Shown: positions 14,676 to 27,345, counted from the first letter of the stretch. The stretch: DNA of 64,000 nucleotides from Ecdyonurus torrentis (GCA_949318235.1 OX439132.1:4137386-4201385), one strand, 5' to 3'. Program-made: numbers and translations. Notes: generated by a model not told the origin, from the letters alone.

Positions 14676-17600
14676 TTGAGTTTCTGCGTGGAGCAAAATA
14701 TGTCTTTGTAAAAAATTTCATAATCTTACGTATATTTTTTATTAGTTGAACGCCTCTCATGGCTTTACTGCAGATACTTTTTTTTAATAAATTCAAAACA
14801 TCTTTATTTAAGTGAAGCTATGGTAATATTTTCTTTTTTAACCCTTACTTTTTAAAATTGCTACATAGAGTATTGCATACATTTAAATTCAATAATAAAA
14901 ACACAAACATATTTATACATCAATCTGTTCAGTTTTCTTGGAAAGAACATCTCTTTACAACTTTATGGGGAAAAAATACATTTTTTTATCCCAATTTTTC
15001 TACGTAAATCAAATTTTATTCCAAAAATTTCTTCTTATTTTTATGGCCAATCAGTAATGTTGTCATACAATAATTATATTATTTCCCTATGAGGAAGTGT
15101 GAAAAATATTCATTGAAATGACTATGCGTGCATTCGACGTAACAACCGGAACAGCAGTGATGTCACACACACTAAAAAAACAAATGATTACTTACAAATT
15201 TTTATAATGCCTAATATACTGTATTGATTGCGCACAAATGTATTTTCAATATAAATATTAAACTTGAGAGAGGCTATGACTAGTACCAGATTTATATGGG
15301 TACTGTACCTAAACATTATAGTATTAAACATTTCATAAAAAAATAGGAAAAAAAAGGAGGCAGAACAGGGATATGTATCATAATAATTAGATAAAAATTG
15401 TAAAATATATGTAATGCTGATGCCTGCCACTGAATTCGGCGCGTGCCTAATAATAAAAGTAGACACTATATACCCATATATAATAGTAATGAGATATATT
15501 ATACACTCATATGATTAAGAATAAACAGTTGAAGCTCTTGGTATCGAGTTTTGGATAATGTTAGGTACACTCTAATTATAGTTTATTAGAGTTTATTTAT
15601 TATAGTTTTAATGTAGAAATACGTTAGTTTAGACTAGAAATGTTTAGCATCAGTTTTTAAGCAACAAGCCTCTAGCAGTTTGTTTTTTAAGTGTATTTGT
15701 ATTTGTTAAGTCTGTATGGAGAATATAATTTCCTGCCTCAAAGATAGCACAACTGAAATACTACATGAGAATATTTTTACAATATTCATTTTTAAATAAT
15801 TGAATTTCAAAATAATAATAATACAGTACAAGCGTATGTTTCGTAATAGTCATGATGAAAAATTACATTTCCATTCGGAGAACTACCTACCAGTGTGGGT
15901 TTAAATAAGTGAAACAAAAGAAGTCATAACTTATAAAGTGCGCAATAAAAAATGACACCTGCATATGAGTTAGGTATTCACACTTTTCAGTTTTCTGACA
16001 GCAAAGAGTTAAGGGTAGTGAACATATATCTAATATCTCCTCATTTTAGTCGTCCATTTATATCAAATTTAATACCGTTTGAAAGATTATTATGTCAGTT
16101 ATTACTGATGAAAATTTCAGGGTACATTACCATTGAAATAACGATTTTTTAAGTTAACATTGAATCTTATGGACTAAAACTTCAAACTCTAGTAACCTAA
16201 CATTTATTTTGTATGGTGACAACCCATCAATTTTATACACCTTGGTTTGTCTTAGGGTAAAGACGGTTAAGTACCATTTTAAAGCCCATTTGACGTGTTT
16301 TTTTTTCTTTCTCGGCTGTTTACTATTTCCCTTTGATGTAAATAGATGACTTATGTAATTCATAAAGAATTTCCACTCAAATGTACTGGTCAGCTGGAGA
16401 CGTGTATTTCTGGTCAAAAACAAATTAATCAAAAAGAAACATACAAATTGAATAACGATGTTCTCTTTGTAATACCTAAGCCATAAACTTATCTTATTTC
16501 CCTTACATAAAAATGATTTTGACACTTCTTTTGTTTTGTGTGGCAGGCTGCGGCGAGAAGAACGAGGCGAGCAGGATCGTGGGAGGACAGGAGACTGCGA
16601 CGAACGAGTACCCCTGGATGGCGCGACTTTCTTACTTTGGACGTTTTTACTGCGGAGGAACTTTGGTTAATGATCGCTACGTCATCACAGCCGCACATTG
16701 TGTTAGAGGGCAAGTCAATGTCAATCTGAATTTTATTACAAACTACGAGTTCCAAGAACAACAAATTTTATTGCATTCTTCTAAAACTAGGAAGGATCTA
16801 AATATTAATTTAGGGGATGGAGTTAGCAGGTTTATCCCTCTGAAATTTAAAAGTTGATCCCTTATTTTTGCATGTCATTTGAAAGTCTTAATGGTAACAG
16901 CTAGAGTAACTGTATAGGGTTTGCCTTCTAGGAATACTAAAGTAATAAAAATATTTCAGGACCCGCAATCATTAGACAGGGAAGAAAAAACACAGTATTA
17001 AAATAAACATGAGGCTTTGTTAAAAGAGGGTAAAATTTCAAGCTTTTTTCCCACCTCACAATTTGGCATGTTGAACATCAACATTATAATAATCAGAAAT
17101 CAATGTGAAAAATAATTCATTTGTTTATTCTCTTTCGATTTAAGTCAAAGTACCTAATTCTCCAGCCCTTTAGCTTAGCAATGACAAATATACAATTCCT
17201 ATATGCTAAGTTTAACATTATCTCAATTAGAATACAATAATAAAAATAATACTACAAAAATAATACTACAATAATAAAAATGTAATGCATAAAACACAGG
17301 TTAAAAAATAATATATATTTTGCATTTTCGAAAAGCTCAATTTCTGCACATAGACATATGCAGAAAAAAGAAGTATAGCTTATATAGTTTATGCTGCTTT
17401 TTTTGACATCTCATTGTTTCTGAATTATAATTGCATGAAAAATTATGCTATCTATATACATTATAATATTTATGCTATGTAACATAGGTATTATGAAGTA
17501 TACTGTAATAGTGTATAAAGTATATTGCAATAAACAAATGTTCCTGGAAATGAGAGAATAATTTATAGGATATATATTTATTCTGTACACAAGGGAGGTG

Positions 17601-18111
17601 TTAATATTTATAATTTATGTTGATTGTGAGAACTGTTATGTTATGATAAATATTTTATTGTTGTGTGTATCAGGTTTATGTGGTTCATGATCAAAGTTTC
17701 ATTCGGCGAGCACGATCGCTGTGACTCCGCCAACAAACCGGAGTCTCGCTTCGTGTTACGAGCCATCGTTCAAGACTTCACGTACCTCAACTTCGACCAC
17801 GATATTGCACTGCTGAGACTCAACGACCGCGTGCCCATCACGCCTCACATCCGACCTGTATGTCTGCCCACTGTCAAGGGTGAGTCGGTCACGCGGACCT
17901 ACCTTGCTTTGCAAAACTGGATTATTTGCAACAGATTATCTAGAAATGATCTCATTTTATTTTCTTAAAGATCAAATCTCATATCGTGCATTATTTTTAT
18001 ACTCTGCTTAACATACTATACTTTACCTTATTATCTGCTCGTTTAGGTATGTAATATCGTCTTGGAATATCAATTACATCGATTACTAACTCTTTCCCTC
18101 TCTCCGTTTCC

Positions 18112-18145
<34 letters not shown>

Positions 18146-18279
18146 CTCTCCCCTGTCGCTAAAGCGTGTGAGGATGAACAATGATTGAACATACCTAAAA
18201 AGCTACTATATTATATGCCAAAAACCTTAATTTCAAATACTGGACATTTTGTTCCTTGATCTAAAAACAATTTTCAATG

Positions 18280-18317
<38 letters not shown>

Positions 18318-18845
18318 CATGATTATTACGTGATGAAATAAGGTTAATTTGTACTAGGTCTCAAAACACGTAAAATAAAATAAAAAAATCAACATTTCTG
18401 ATTTAAATTTGTCAAGCCTCACTTAATTGTCAGTATACAGATTTCTATATCTAAACAACAACAACAATCCGAAAGAAAGCTTGGTCCCGCAATGCTCAAG
18501 GATAGAAAACTAGCGGTCACTTGTTGAGTCCAGCAACTAAACCACTCCACATTAGGGTTAAATTTTCTCGCGACTAAACCACCCCACTGATAACTTCCAT
18601 GAAAATTACTCGTTTACAAAACAACATTATCTCATTGAATCCTCAACCATAATGCTTCATAATAATATTCTCAAAAAAAAAAAAAAAAAAAAAAAAAAAG
18701 TGTATTTTTCATGTATAACATTGTACAGTACATATATGCAGTAGTAATAATAATAATGCCTTGAGTCACTAAACTTTAAATGTTTAAAGAAATGTATATT
18801 TTTATATTAAGGTTTCTTCGTTGTTTGTTGTAGAATGTAAAAATT

Positions 18846-18931
<86 letters not shown>

Positions 18932-19357
18932 CCCAGAAGTTTGATGCGTATAAAATTAAATTCACAAGTTATACGCTTCCAGTTTTACATACATAATTAT
19001 CATGCACTTTTTTATATTTATATTTTTTAACGTCATTAACTTCATATTTTCAAGGCTATGTGCAACATAAAAATATCGACCAAAGCTGATCTCTTGTTTG
19101 ATTATTGTTTTTGTTTGTTTTTTTACTTCATTTTTTATTAACATTCATCTTCAATATTTATCCTTGAAGTAAAGTAATATTGTATTAAGTATCTTTCAAA
19201 TTAATATCATAACTTTTTTTTTATCATTCGACTGCGTGTTGGATGATCAATATTTCATAATGTCATGACGTTTTGACGTTTACGTTGTTGCAATGACAAG
19301 CTGCGAGTTAAAAGTTGTAGTTACAACTTACAAGTCTCAGCTCTGAAACTCAAAAGT

Positions 19358-19409
<52 letters not shown>

Positions 19410-22400
19410 TCTCTCTAATATCATTACAAAGTCAATGGTTACCTATATAATAAAATTTTCCAAACCCGTGACCATCATCAGATAATAGAGAAAATTATTA
19501 TATTTAAATTAAAATAAAATCAGAAATTAATTTAACTGAAATTAAATTGATGAGACGAATAGTGTAATATATTTATATGATATTAGACTCCCTATTACAA
19601 TTAAAGTATAATAATAAATAAATAAAAATTGGGTTAAGGAAAATAAATAGGTAATAATTATGCAAGCTCATATAATAATAGCAATAGTTATTTATGACAG
19701 CATAATTTATGCTAAAATGCATATTATATGCATATGGAATAACATGTTGGACAGTATAATTAGATATGTAAAATAGAGATGTTAATTATACTTTATTACA
19801 TAAATGCAATACAAATCACGTTTTTATTTTCTTCGTGTATTATACGAGTGTAGAATTTCAAAAATTTGTTATTCAAATTTTTCACGGTGACCTTTAATTT
19901 TTTACATATTTAGTTAAAAAAAAAATAAAAAATAAAAAAAAGACAAAAAAACAAAAGACAAAGAAAAGAAATATTTTTCTCCCTTTTTTTTCCTGCTATA
20001 ATATTTTTTTTTTTTAGTTAAAGCGGCTAATTTTTTGCCTTAAATAAAGACAATGATTTGAAAATATGCCTGTATACAAAAACAGTATATTACTGTAGAA
20101 TGTATAATACTGCGAGAATGATGATTTTATGCTTTGAGAATTCCGCGCGATGATATTTATCATCATAAATAAAACTTTATTGCAAACAAAGAACAATAAG
20201 TTAGTAAACTGAACGTGTAATAAAATAAAATATTTATTTGTAATGTATTTATAAATGACTCTTATTTATTGAAATTTAAATCTATTGTTTTCAAGTTTAG
20301 TTAAATCTTAGTTAATATTTGGTAACAGTTATTTGAAAGAAAAAAGTCTTAAAAAAAATGAGAGCGATATATTTACTTACGTATAAAGTTTACGGTAATG
20401 CATCCACATCCACACACAGGAAAAGAAATAAAATTTCAATACAACAAAATGTTGCAAACATATAGACGACTTTTGAATACAATCTTAAACTGTAATAAAT
20501 TTTATTTTTAAAGTCATTCATTAATCTTGACTTGATGTACAAAACAATAGCGGTTTTATTTATTGTTAATATATTTATATACATGTTATTTTAACTTCTT
20601 TAAGTAATACGTTATTTTAAATTTTTTTTTTTTTTTTTTTAATTTCCTTTTTGGAAAATAAATATTTTAATCTTGTTTATGTAAAGTAATCTTAAAAAAC
20701 GAATTAATCTAATTTTTCTTCACATTTACTCATTTTTTTTTTTGCATGAATTTTTTATGCCTTCAGGCTTTTTAATCATAAAATAATAAAAAATAAAAAG
20801 TGTTATTATTTAATAAATTTAGCTACGTCACGGTGTATATGATACAGATATGCTTCAAAATTAATTTTAACAAATATTTTTGAAAATGAAAATCTTCACA
20901 GTTTAACATGCTCTCTCTACAGAGCGGCTAATTTTTGCTTTAATTTTATTAAAATAGCTTTAGAATAATAATAATATAATATATGCTATAATGTATAGTG
21001 ATTATACTACATAGCATGATAGTTAACATGTTCAGCATAACTACTTATGTTATTACAAAATAGCAGCATTTGTGCTCTACAATATAGCAAGTGTTCAATG
21101 AAGAAAGAAATTACATAATTTAAATTTTTCATGCGTCATATCATGACATAAATATGCAGTTTTTTTTATTCTTCCGCATTATATATAAAAATATAAATAA
21201 ATAAACGGATTTACAAATAAATATGATAGGTACGTATCAAAATGATGAATATAATGAATACACGGATAAAATAAGTTACGTGATTTATTCTGGATTTATG
21301 TCATTTAGCATAAAAATTGTTATATGAATTGACTGATTAATTTATGCTGTACAACATAATTGTTATGCTGTGCTGGAGCTATTATTCACAGGTAAAAATA
21401 AATACGTATAATAATTATGCTAGCTCATTTTCATCACAATTGGTTTAATACAGCATAATTTATGCTATACTGCATAATAACTATGTTATATAGTATAAAT
21501 ATTATAATATATAGCATAATTATTTATGTTCTAATTTAGCACCATTTATGCTATAACGACATAAATGCAGCGTAAATTACTTAATTTATGCTTTCTGTGT
21601 TTGTATAGCATAACTTATGTTGTTTTGCGTATCAGTTTAGCTATAAGACATGATACGTATAGCATAATTATTATGTATTTATTTTTCTTATATAGTTTAG
21701 ACTAATATCAACGTAATGCTCCATATAAATACATAGTATTGCCATAAAATATAGGAAACCATTATTTCATGTTACATTTTAAAAAGGCAATTTGCACATT
21801 TTACTAACTTTTAATAGAACTAGACCGATCATTATGGTGAAGATTTGTCGTAACATTTAAAATTAGCTCTTAGTACTTTCAGTGCTGCAAAAATTTGGAA
21901 AAGATTGAATAAATTAATGAAAAAAATCAAGTTCCTTATAGAAAAATAAAATAAAATAACTTCGGACCTAATACGCGCTGTGCAGCAAGCAGATGTCTCG
22001 TCAAAGCTAGTCTAAATAAGAACCACGTAAAGCGGTTGATTTTTGCTATAGATGTTGACATTTACATTGTCTTTATTTGGTTCTCAGATGAGCTGTACGT
22101 GGGTACGGTCGGTACCGCGGCTGGCTGGGGTACCACACACGAAGAGGGCAAGCCATCGTGCACGCTCAATGAGGTGGACGTGCCCGTGATGAGCAATGAC
22201 GACTGTAAGAAGACCAACTACACGTCTGCAATGATCACTGATAACATGATGTGTGCCGGCTATGCTACTGGACAGAAGGATTCTTGTCAGGTCAGTAACA
22301 GCTCTATATCTCACTTAATTCTATAAATAAATAAAATATGAGGAAAAAAACATTAGGTTGATGTGTATATATATGTATTTTTTCTTCTTTCTTTTAACAG

Positions 22401-22869
22401 TATAGTTTAAATTAATACTATATAAGTATGCTAAGTATATCAGTATATCGTATTGTATTGACGCAGTATCCTTATACTTTTGACTTTTATTCAAAGTAAC
22501 AAATATCTAGCACTCACTACGCTATAGAACATTTGAACACAAGTCCCAATTAACTATATAAATTAGAGAATCTTAGTGTTTTATTATTCAAAGTGCTCTA
22601 ATATCTTTCAAATAAATAAATAAACCTGAAATGCTTGAAATAAGATGATTAAATTTTGTAACTCTAAAACTTATAATACTGTACTTGCTAAAATAAAAGC
22701 AAGTATTACAATAAAAAAGAAAATACATCAGATCTCACTTCACACACGATGTGAGAAAAAATAAATAAAACTTCATGTTCTCTTCTTTTTTTTTATATTC
22801 TTTTCTTTTCGTGATTATTTTACAAATGATTTGTATTTCACACAATTGAGATGAGAGCGTGACATGAAA

Positions 22870-22960
<91 letters not shown>

Positions 22961-25531
22961 ATTTTTCCTTGTTTGTCAAATAATAACATGTTGCTGCGAT
23001 GAAAACAAGTCTACAATTACGCTCAATAGTATTCACGTCTGCTGACTAACTGAGAGGCGCCACACCAACATCTTTTGCATTTTACTTCCGCGAGCTGTCG
23101 CCATCGGTCATTGCTACCACTCACTCACTTAATGTGCAAATTAACTTGACTCTGCGTGCAGCTTATCTATACATTGCACCGGCATAAATATATAATATTG
23201 GAAATATTCCAGCAATATGCGTGGATAATTGAAATTCCTCACACTCCATCATGACAAGAATAAAATTATTATTTATATTAGAGAGAGAATATAATTCAAA
23301 ATTTATAAACTATAAAGACGTTAGAGAGACAGGAAATATTTATGATATATTTGAACACATATATTGCAAGACGGTAATGATTTCAAATTACGGTAAGCGT
23401 AGCAATTTATGTCAAAACAAAGAATTACTTCCGTAAAGCATGGTCCAGACTTACTTAATTAACAGCAAGACGTGTTAATAAATCTTTAAAACATTTATTA
23501 TCTCCTGAACCAATGAAGTTAGAGGGATCAGACTTAAAAATTTAGATACCCAGAGAATAGGATTGAACTTGATGGGGGAATTAAAATTGTTCTCTTGTCA
23601 AAATTAATTAAATGGAGCTTATCGGTTTAGGGCGCGGGGAGATGCAGGGAAAGCTAAGGGTCCCCTAATTTAACATTACGCTTAAGGGGAAAAACACTTT
23701 TTTTTTCTTTCTTTCTTTTTTCTTTTTTCTTTTTTTTTTTTTTCTTTCTTTCTTTTTTTCTTTCTTTCTTTTTTTTTTTTTTTTGCGATTTTTGAGAAAA
23801 CTACTCCACCGATTTCGCTGAAATTTAAATGAAAAATAGTAGACAATACTTTTACGTGTTTTAAACCATAGAAAATTTTTAAGAATTTTTTAAACCGATA
23901 ACCTACCGAATTGACTTTCTTACATTTAAATAACCATTAGACTATAACTAAAGTGAGTTGCGGTGCTATTATGGTGATTAGCCTATAAGTTGTAAACACG
24001 TTTCTTTGTAGTAATACTTAAAGAAAAAACAATACTAGACTGTAAAAAAAAGTAAAATAATATTAATTATTGAAATTGTAAGTTTTAATTTTTGATTCCT
24101 GCAATGCCTCATGTTAAAATCGATAACATTTTTCGGTACTAGAGTGTTAATAATATAATAATAATTTGTTGTTTTCATTAAATTTTAGATAGAATAGAAT
24201 AGAATAGAATAGAATAGAATAGAATAGAATAGAATAGCATAGAATAGAATAGAATAGAATAGAATAGAATAGAATAGAATAGAATAGAATAGAATAGAAT
24301 AGAATAGAATAGAATGACGAAGAAAATTAAGAGGCCTAATTTTAAATATCAGAGACTAGACTTCAGCCTTCTGACTACAACCATTAATTAAGTTAGAACC
24401 ATATTAATGTGAAATTTGACGTATATTACATTTAAAATATTTCCACTTTTGATTCCTTTATTTACTGATTGATGTTTTTATTGAAAGCCTTGGGTGCAAT
24501 TGTGTGCGTGCTGGTTTCATGTTCTAAGTGATCACGGCATTTGCAGAGACCTTGAGCACTCGTGCTCTCCGCACGTTAATTCTCGTGCGTAATTATGTCA
24601 CAGGTAACACGGTGAGAGAGATGTATTCGTATCTCCGCACGAACAAAAATAAATACGTAATAATTATGCTAGCTCAATACAGCAATATTTATGCATAACA
24701 ACATTAGTTCTGCTAAATTGTACAGTGATTTTACTACATTATAATAGTTGAGATATTTAGCATAATTATTACTACACATGTTATTACAAAATAACAACAT
24801 TTGTGCTCTACAAATATAGCAATTATTTAATGCAGCATCAATTACGTAACTTACTTTTTCCAATGGACCACTTGTAATGAAATGTTTTTGCAACGTGTAA
24901 GTGAAAACGATTTTTCCGTAAGAAATGCATTAAGAATATTCAAATTTATTTTAAATAGTTCGTTCATTGCAAGTGGTCGATTCTGGTAATTCAAGGTGGA
25001 AGTGGTCCACTCCAAGTCAGAACTTTCACCTATGTATCTACCTCATCTCATTCATTTGAATTCAATCCCACGTTGCTATATGTGATGGCATATTAACAAC
25101 TTATTTACATTTCATGTGAGTAATAAATTGTGTTGTTATCTACAGGGTGACAGTGGAGGGCCGCTGATAACTGAGCGAAGTGACAAGAAATTCGAACTGA
25201 TTGGTGAGTATAACGACCACGACATCAAAATATCAAATTTATTGTACAAAACTAACCACAAATTTATAATATTGATTTAGTTCCTATGTCAGTTATCACT
25301 TTTGTAGACGTTATGGTAACAAATAAATGACGTGTTAAAAACTAAAATGGAAATGAAATAAAAATGTTAAGTGGAAAATAAACAAATTCTCTTCTACAGC
25401 TAAAAAGTAAGAGAAGAAAAAACATACAACTCCTAATATCCTTATTGCAAAACGCTGATTTTTGATCCAAGGTTTTTAGCAAATTATTAGTTTTGCACGA
25501 TTTTCACTATATCAAAGTTAATAAATTTTAA

Positions 25532-25565
<34 letters not shown>

Positions 25566-26564
25566 TAAATTATTTCAGAAAACTATTAATGATAAGGATA
25601 TTAATAAAGAAATTTAACCTAATTAAATAATTGCATTGTATTGATTTAATTTGAACTTGCGAAGGCTTGACAATCCTCTGCTACTATATTGTTGCCACAA
25701 ACCACATTTCTCGTATTTAAAAAAACAAAAACACAGTGTGATCAATTAAAAAGAAACAATTGTAAAGTTTGAAAATTTTGATTATATAAGGTTATTTATA
25801 CTAAAGATCCAATTTAGTTAAAAGCATTTGATAATTAACTAAAAATTTAATTTATATAATATGCTATAACATGCAAGAAGGATTATAAATTTATTATCAG
25901 ATTTCATTATGTTTTTCTATTTAAAACTTCATGTGCTTAAATGATAAAATATTACATCAGCTTACCATAATCAATCATGACCAATATTCAAAGTATTTCC
26001 TCCTCACAAAATATAATAATAATTAACAGATTTTATTGGGCTCTCAATTTAGCCCAACTGTTTCACAGTACAGTCTGTTACAGTTTTCAATTTATACAAA
26101 CAGAAATTTCATTATGTTAATAATATATTTTTTTCTCTCATAAATTATAATTTTTAAATAATTATATTGATAATTTTTAACTTTCATATAGTCTTTTAAT
26201 ACTATAAGTTCATTAAAAAAATTATATAAAAAAAAATATATTAATAATTATTTTTGGATAAATTTCATTGATTATACACGCACTGATTTCATTTTAATAT
26301 TTTTTGTTGTATATACCCCCCCCCCCTTCTAATATACACGATACATATTTAATTAAAAATCAGTCCACTATAAACTATAAGTAGCATGATAAAAGTTGGT
26401 TCCACATTTTACCTTCCTTACCAATATGTTTCCATGTTCCAGGAGTGGTGTCCTGGGGTAACGGCTGCGCAAGACCAGGATTCCCTGGAGTGTACACTCG
26501 CGTCACGAGGTACCTGGACTGGATTCAAAACAACTCCAAGGACGGATGTTACTGCTCGGAATAA
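5958..26564 (+). CDS. Secreted trypsin-like serine protease, first of three tandem genes
   Basis: Exons 5958-6080, 7709-7808, 16547-16709, 17674-17879, 22088-22290, 25146-25203 and 26443-26564 join to 975 nt, 324 residues. Residues 1-31 form a basic N-region plus a hydrophobic [13 protein letters not shown] signal segment. A short pro-segment ends in CSCSCG (72-77) and the activation site R84|IVGG. Catalytic residues are H125 (TAAHC), D172 (DHDIALL) and S268 (GDSGGP). D262, G290 and G300 occupy positions 189, 216 and 226, predicting cleavage after Arg/Lys. W289 (position 215) is kept. NYT (241) and NNS (314) are N-glycosylation sequons. The C-terminus is DGCYCSE. There is no CLIP domain. Intron 3 starts with GC (16710), the others with GT; intron phases are 0,1,2,1,0,1. 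The first of two adjacent ATGs was chosen. Extracellular; physiological substrate unknown. Confidence 0.92.
7231..7436. mobile_element. AT-rich foldback family A, copy in intron 1 of the first protease
   Basis: A well-preserved copy. Left end CACGGAGAAAAATAAATTAC; right end CATAATTATTATGTATTTAT followed by TTTTGTCCTTG. The two ends are imperfect inverted repeats. The rest of intron 1 (6081-7708) is AT-rich without further recognisable features. Confidence 0.65.
8150..8365. mobile_element. AT-rich foldback family A, degenerate copy
   Basis: Carries ACAGCATAAATGTTAATG, AGCATAAATTATGCTATTAT and a terminal CTACAGCATAATT. The CACGGA ends are lost. Confidence 0.45.
10610..10804. mobile_element. 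AT-rich foldback family A copy
   Basis: Inner motifs TATAGCATAAATCGG, AACAGCATAAACAA and GTATAGCATAAATTATG are followed by the right end CATAATTATTACGTGTTTAT plus TTTCATCCGTG. The left end is replaced by an A-run. Confidence 0.6.
11725..11770. repeat. 46-bp perfect DNA palindrome
   Basis: Each 23-base arm is the exact reverse complement of the other, with no spacer, centred on CACATGTG (11744-11751). It lies in intron 2 of the first protease gene. Confidence 0.9.
13620..13950. repeat. Dispersed repeat family E, copy 1
   Basis: Contains the block CCATACCGGCCCATAGT (near 13925) preceded by TGTCATTAA, and a TGACGTCA at 13704-13711. A related copy sits at about 30640-30830. The short minus-strand open frame across it follows the repeat and is not taken as a gene. 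Confidence 0.5.
16513..16546 (+). other. Possible alternative signal-peptide start in frame with protease exon 3
   Basis: The last 34 bases of intron 2 include an ATG in the same frame as exon 3 and encode [12 protein letters not shown] directly before [14 protein letters not shown] transcript starting inside intron 2 would therefore encode a short secretory form lacking exons 1 and 2. A pyrimidine tract naturally encodes Phe/Leu, so chance is a real alternative. No promoter was recognised upstream. Confidence 0.3.
17362..17590. mobile_element. AT-rich foldback family A copy in intron 3 of the first protease
   Basis: Degenerate copy with TTTATGCTGC, AATATTTATGCTATGTAACA and AATAATTTATAGG, ending close to TATTTATTCTGTACAC. 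Intron 3 (16710-17673) otherwise contains only AT-rich sequence, with weak similarity to family C near 16840-16980. Confidence 0.45.
18112..18143. repeat. (CT)n microsatellite
   Basis: In intron 4 of the first protease; continues into imperfect CTCC units. Confidence 0.9.
18848..18928. repeat. (GA)n microsatellite, about 80 bp
   Basis: Uninterrupted GA in intron 4 of the first protease. Poly Arg-Glu open frames over it are artefacts of the repeat. Confidence 0.95.
19310..19500. repeat. Dispersed family C copy carrying a (CT)n tract
   Basis: Has CTGAAACTCAAAAGTTGACT, a CT run at 19362-19417, then AAACCCGTGACCATCATCAG and AGAGAAAATTATTA. The same order of blocks occurs at 45.5 and 46.5 kb, which links them as one family. 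Confidence 0.5.
19636..19840. mobile_element. AT-rich foldback family A copy
   Basis: Left end AAATAAATAGGTAATAATTA followed by TGCAAGCTCAT; inner CAGCATAATTTATGCTA; right end near CACGTTTTTATTTTCTTCGTG. Confidence 0.55.
20970..21125. mobile_element. AT-rich foldback family A, partial copy
   Basis: Contains TATGCTATAATGTATAGTG, GTTCAGCATAACTACTTATG and GCTCTACAATATAGCAAG, matching blocks in the 4.1-kb and 24.6-kb copies. The ends are not clear. Confidence 0.45.
21260..21694. mobile_element. Nested pair of AT-rich foldback family A elements
   Basis: An outer copy begins CACGGATAAAATAAGTTACG (21261) and ends AATTATTATGTATTTATTTT (near 21690). It is interrupted at about 21387-21601 by an inner copy running in the opposite sense, from CAGGTAAAAATAAATACG to TTTATGCTTTCTGTG. 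One family member has therefore inserted into another. Confidence 0.6.
22874..22956. repeat. (CT)n microsatellite, about 80 bp
   Basis: In intron 5 of the first protease. Confidence 0.95.
23600..23905. repeat. Dispersed repeat family I, copy 1
   Basis: Contains AATGGAGCTTATCGGTTTAG, AAAGCTAAGGGTCCCCTA, a long C/T-rich stretch, GCGATTTTTGAGAAAACT and TTTTACGTGTTTTAAACCAT. The same blocks occur in reverse complement at 61040-61252, and partly at 56355-56450. No coding content. Confidence 0.6.
24188..24315. repeat. (AGAAT)n pentanucleotide array
   Basis: About 25 copies of AGAAT with a single variant AGCAT unit near 24236, in intron 5 of the first protease. Confidence 0.95.
24637..24858. mobile_element. 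AT-rich foldback family A copy
   Basis: Left end GCACGAACAAAAATAAATAC then GTAATAATTATGCTAGC; right end GCATCAATTACGTAAC. It abuts a family D element directly on the right. Confidence 0.65.
24861..24981. mobile_element. Foldback family D, copy 1
   Basis: Left end CAATGGACCACTTGTAATGA and right end TTGCAAGTGGTCGATT are near-perfect inverted repeats about 120 bp apart. A second copy lies at 56604-56724. No open frame. Confidence 0.6.
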
Positions 26565-26708
26565 TCTGTGTCTTTGTCTCAAGTCAAGTCATGCAACCAA
26601 TATCATCTCATCTCAACAGTAACTTTAATATCAATGAAGATCAGACGAACTGGAACACGTGCAGGGAGAAGTAAAGGCCTGTGTGCAAGGATGTTTAACT
26701 TCACACAT

Positions 26709-26826
26709 AACTCTTACGTACAACAATCAATGTTATTACGGGCTGTTCACAATGACGCGTAAATTTACGTAACTTTCTCGTAAGAATTCAAAGAACATTG
26801 ATTGTTGTAACTTTACGTAAGAGTTA
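26709..26826. repeat. Inverted repeat in the 3' region of the first protease
   Basis: AACTCTTACGTACAACAATC plus AATGTT (26709-26734) pairs with AACATTGATTGTTGTAAC through TTTACGTAAGAGTT (26794-26826). It starts 145 bases after the stop codon and would form a stem in the transcript if included in the 3'UTR. Confidence 0.7.
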
Positions 26827-27339
26827 CGTAAATGTACGTGTGACTGTGATTGTAAACAGGCATTAACATTTTCTATAAGTAGCTTTTGTCCCAATATCGA
26901 TACGCGTAAAAAAAATGACTTTATGTATGTGTTGTTTTTGGATCAATCCGCACCGAAGAACCCATAAAAATAGTTCACTTTACTGATAAAGGTAAAATAT
27001 TTATAAGTATCATCTTATATTAGAGTTTTTTATGTGCTTCGACGCCATATGTGAGCAAAATTAATAACAATATAACTTGTTTAGAAAAAATACTATATAT
27101 TATGTTTCACCAGCTGAAAAAGTACTGAAGTTATTCATCAACTATATTGATATTTTATAGCGTTCAAGATAATCTGTTTAATATGTGAGAGAGGAGCAAC
27201 AGAATTGTTAAAGCAGATTAATGTAAGTAAGAATGAATATCCAAACTACGTTTGTGCTTTGCTATATCGAATCAAACATGGCGCTAGCGCGCAATATCGT
27301 GCAATTACTCTATAGATTGTCATCAGTGTGGACTGATCC

Positions 27340-27345
27340 AATAAA
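27340..27345 (+). terminator. Candidate polyadenylation signal of the first protease gene
   Basis: AATAAA 776 bases after the stop codon. AT-rich DNA yields this hexamer often, so transcript data would be decisive. Confidence 0.3.

Larger units (their letters stand above)
7809..16546. other. Intron 2 of the first protease gene (8.7 kb), repeat content
   Basis: No internal exon was found. It holds family A copies (about 8150-8365 and 10610-10804), copies of dispersed family C (about 9200-9420, 14440-14610, 16060-16230), family E (13620-13950), a 46-bp perfect palindrome (11725-11770) and long A or T runs (about 9430-9460, 10373-10395, 14632-14670). Its last 34 bases can be read in frame with exon 3 from an ATG at 16513. 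Confidence 0.7.

Noticed and set aside
18821..19030. Open frame of Arg-Glu repeats
   Set aside because: It is a translation of the GA microsatellite. The same applies to the poly Leu-Ser, Tyr-Ile and Phe-Ile-Tyr-Leu frames at 36033-36329, 48977-49192, 35595-35996 and 41187-41518.
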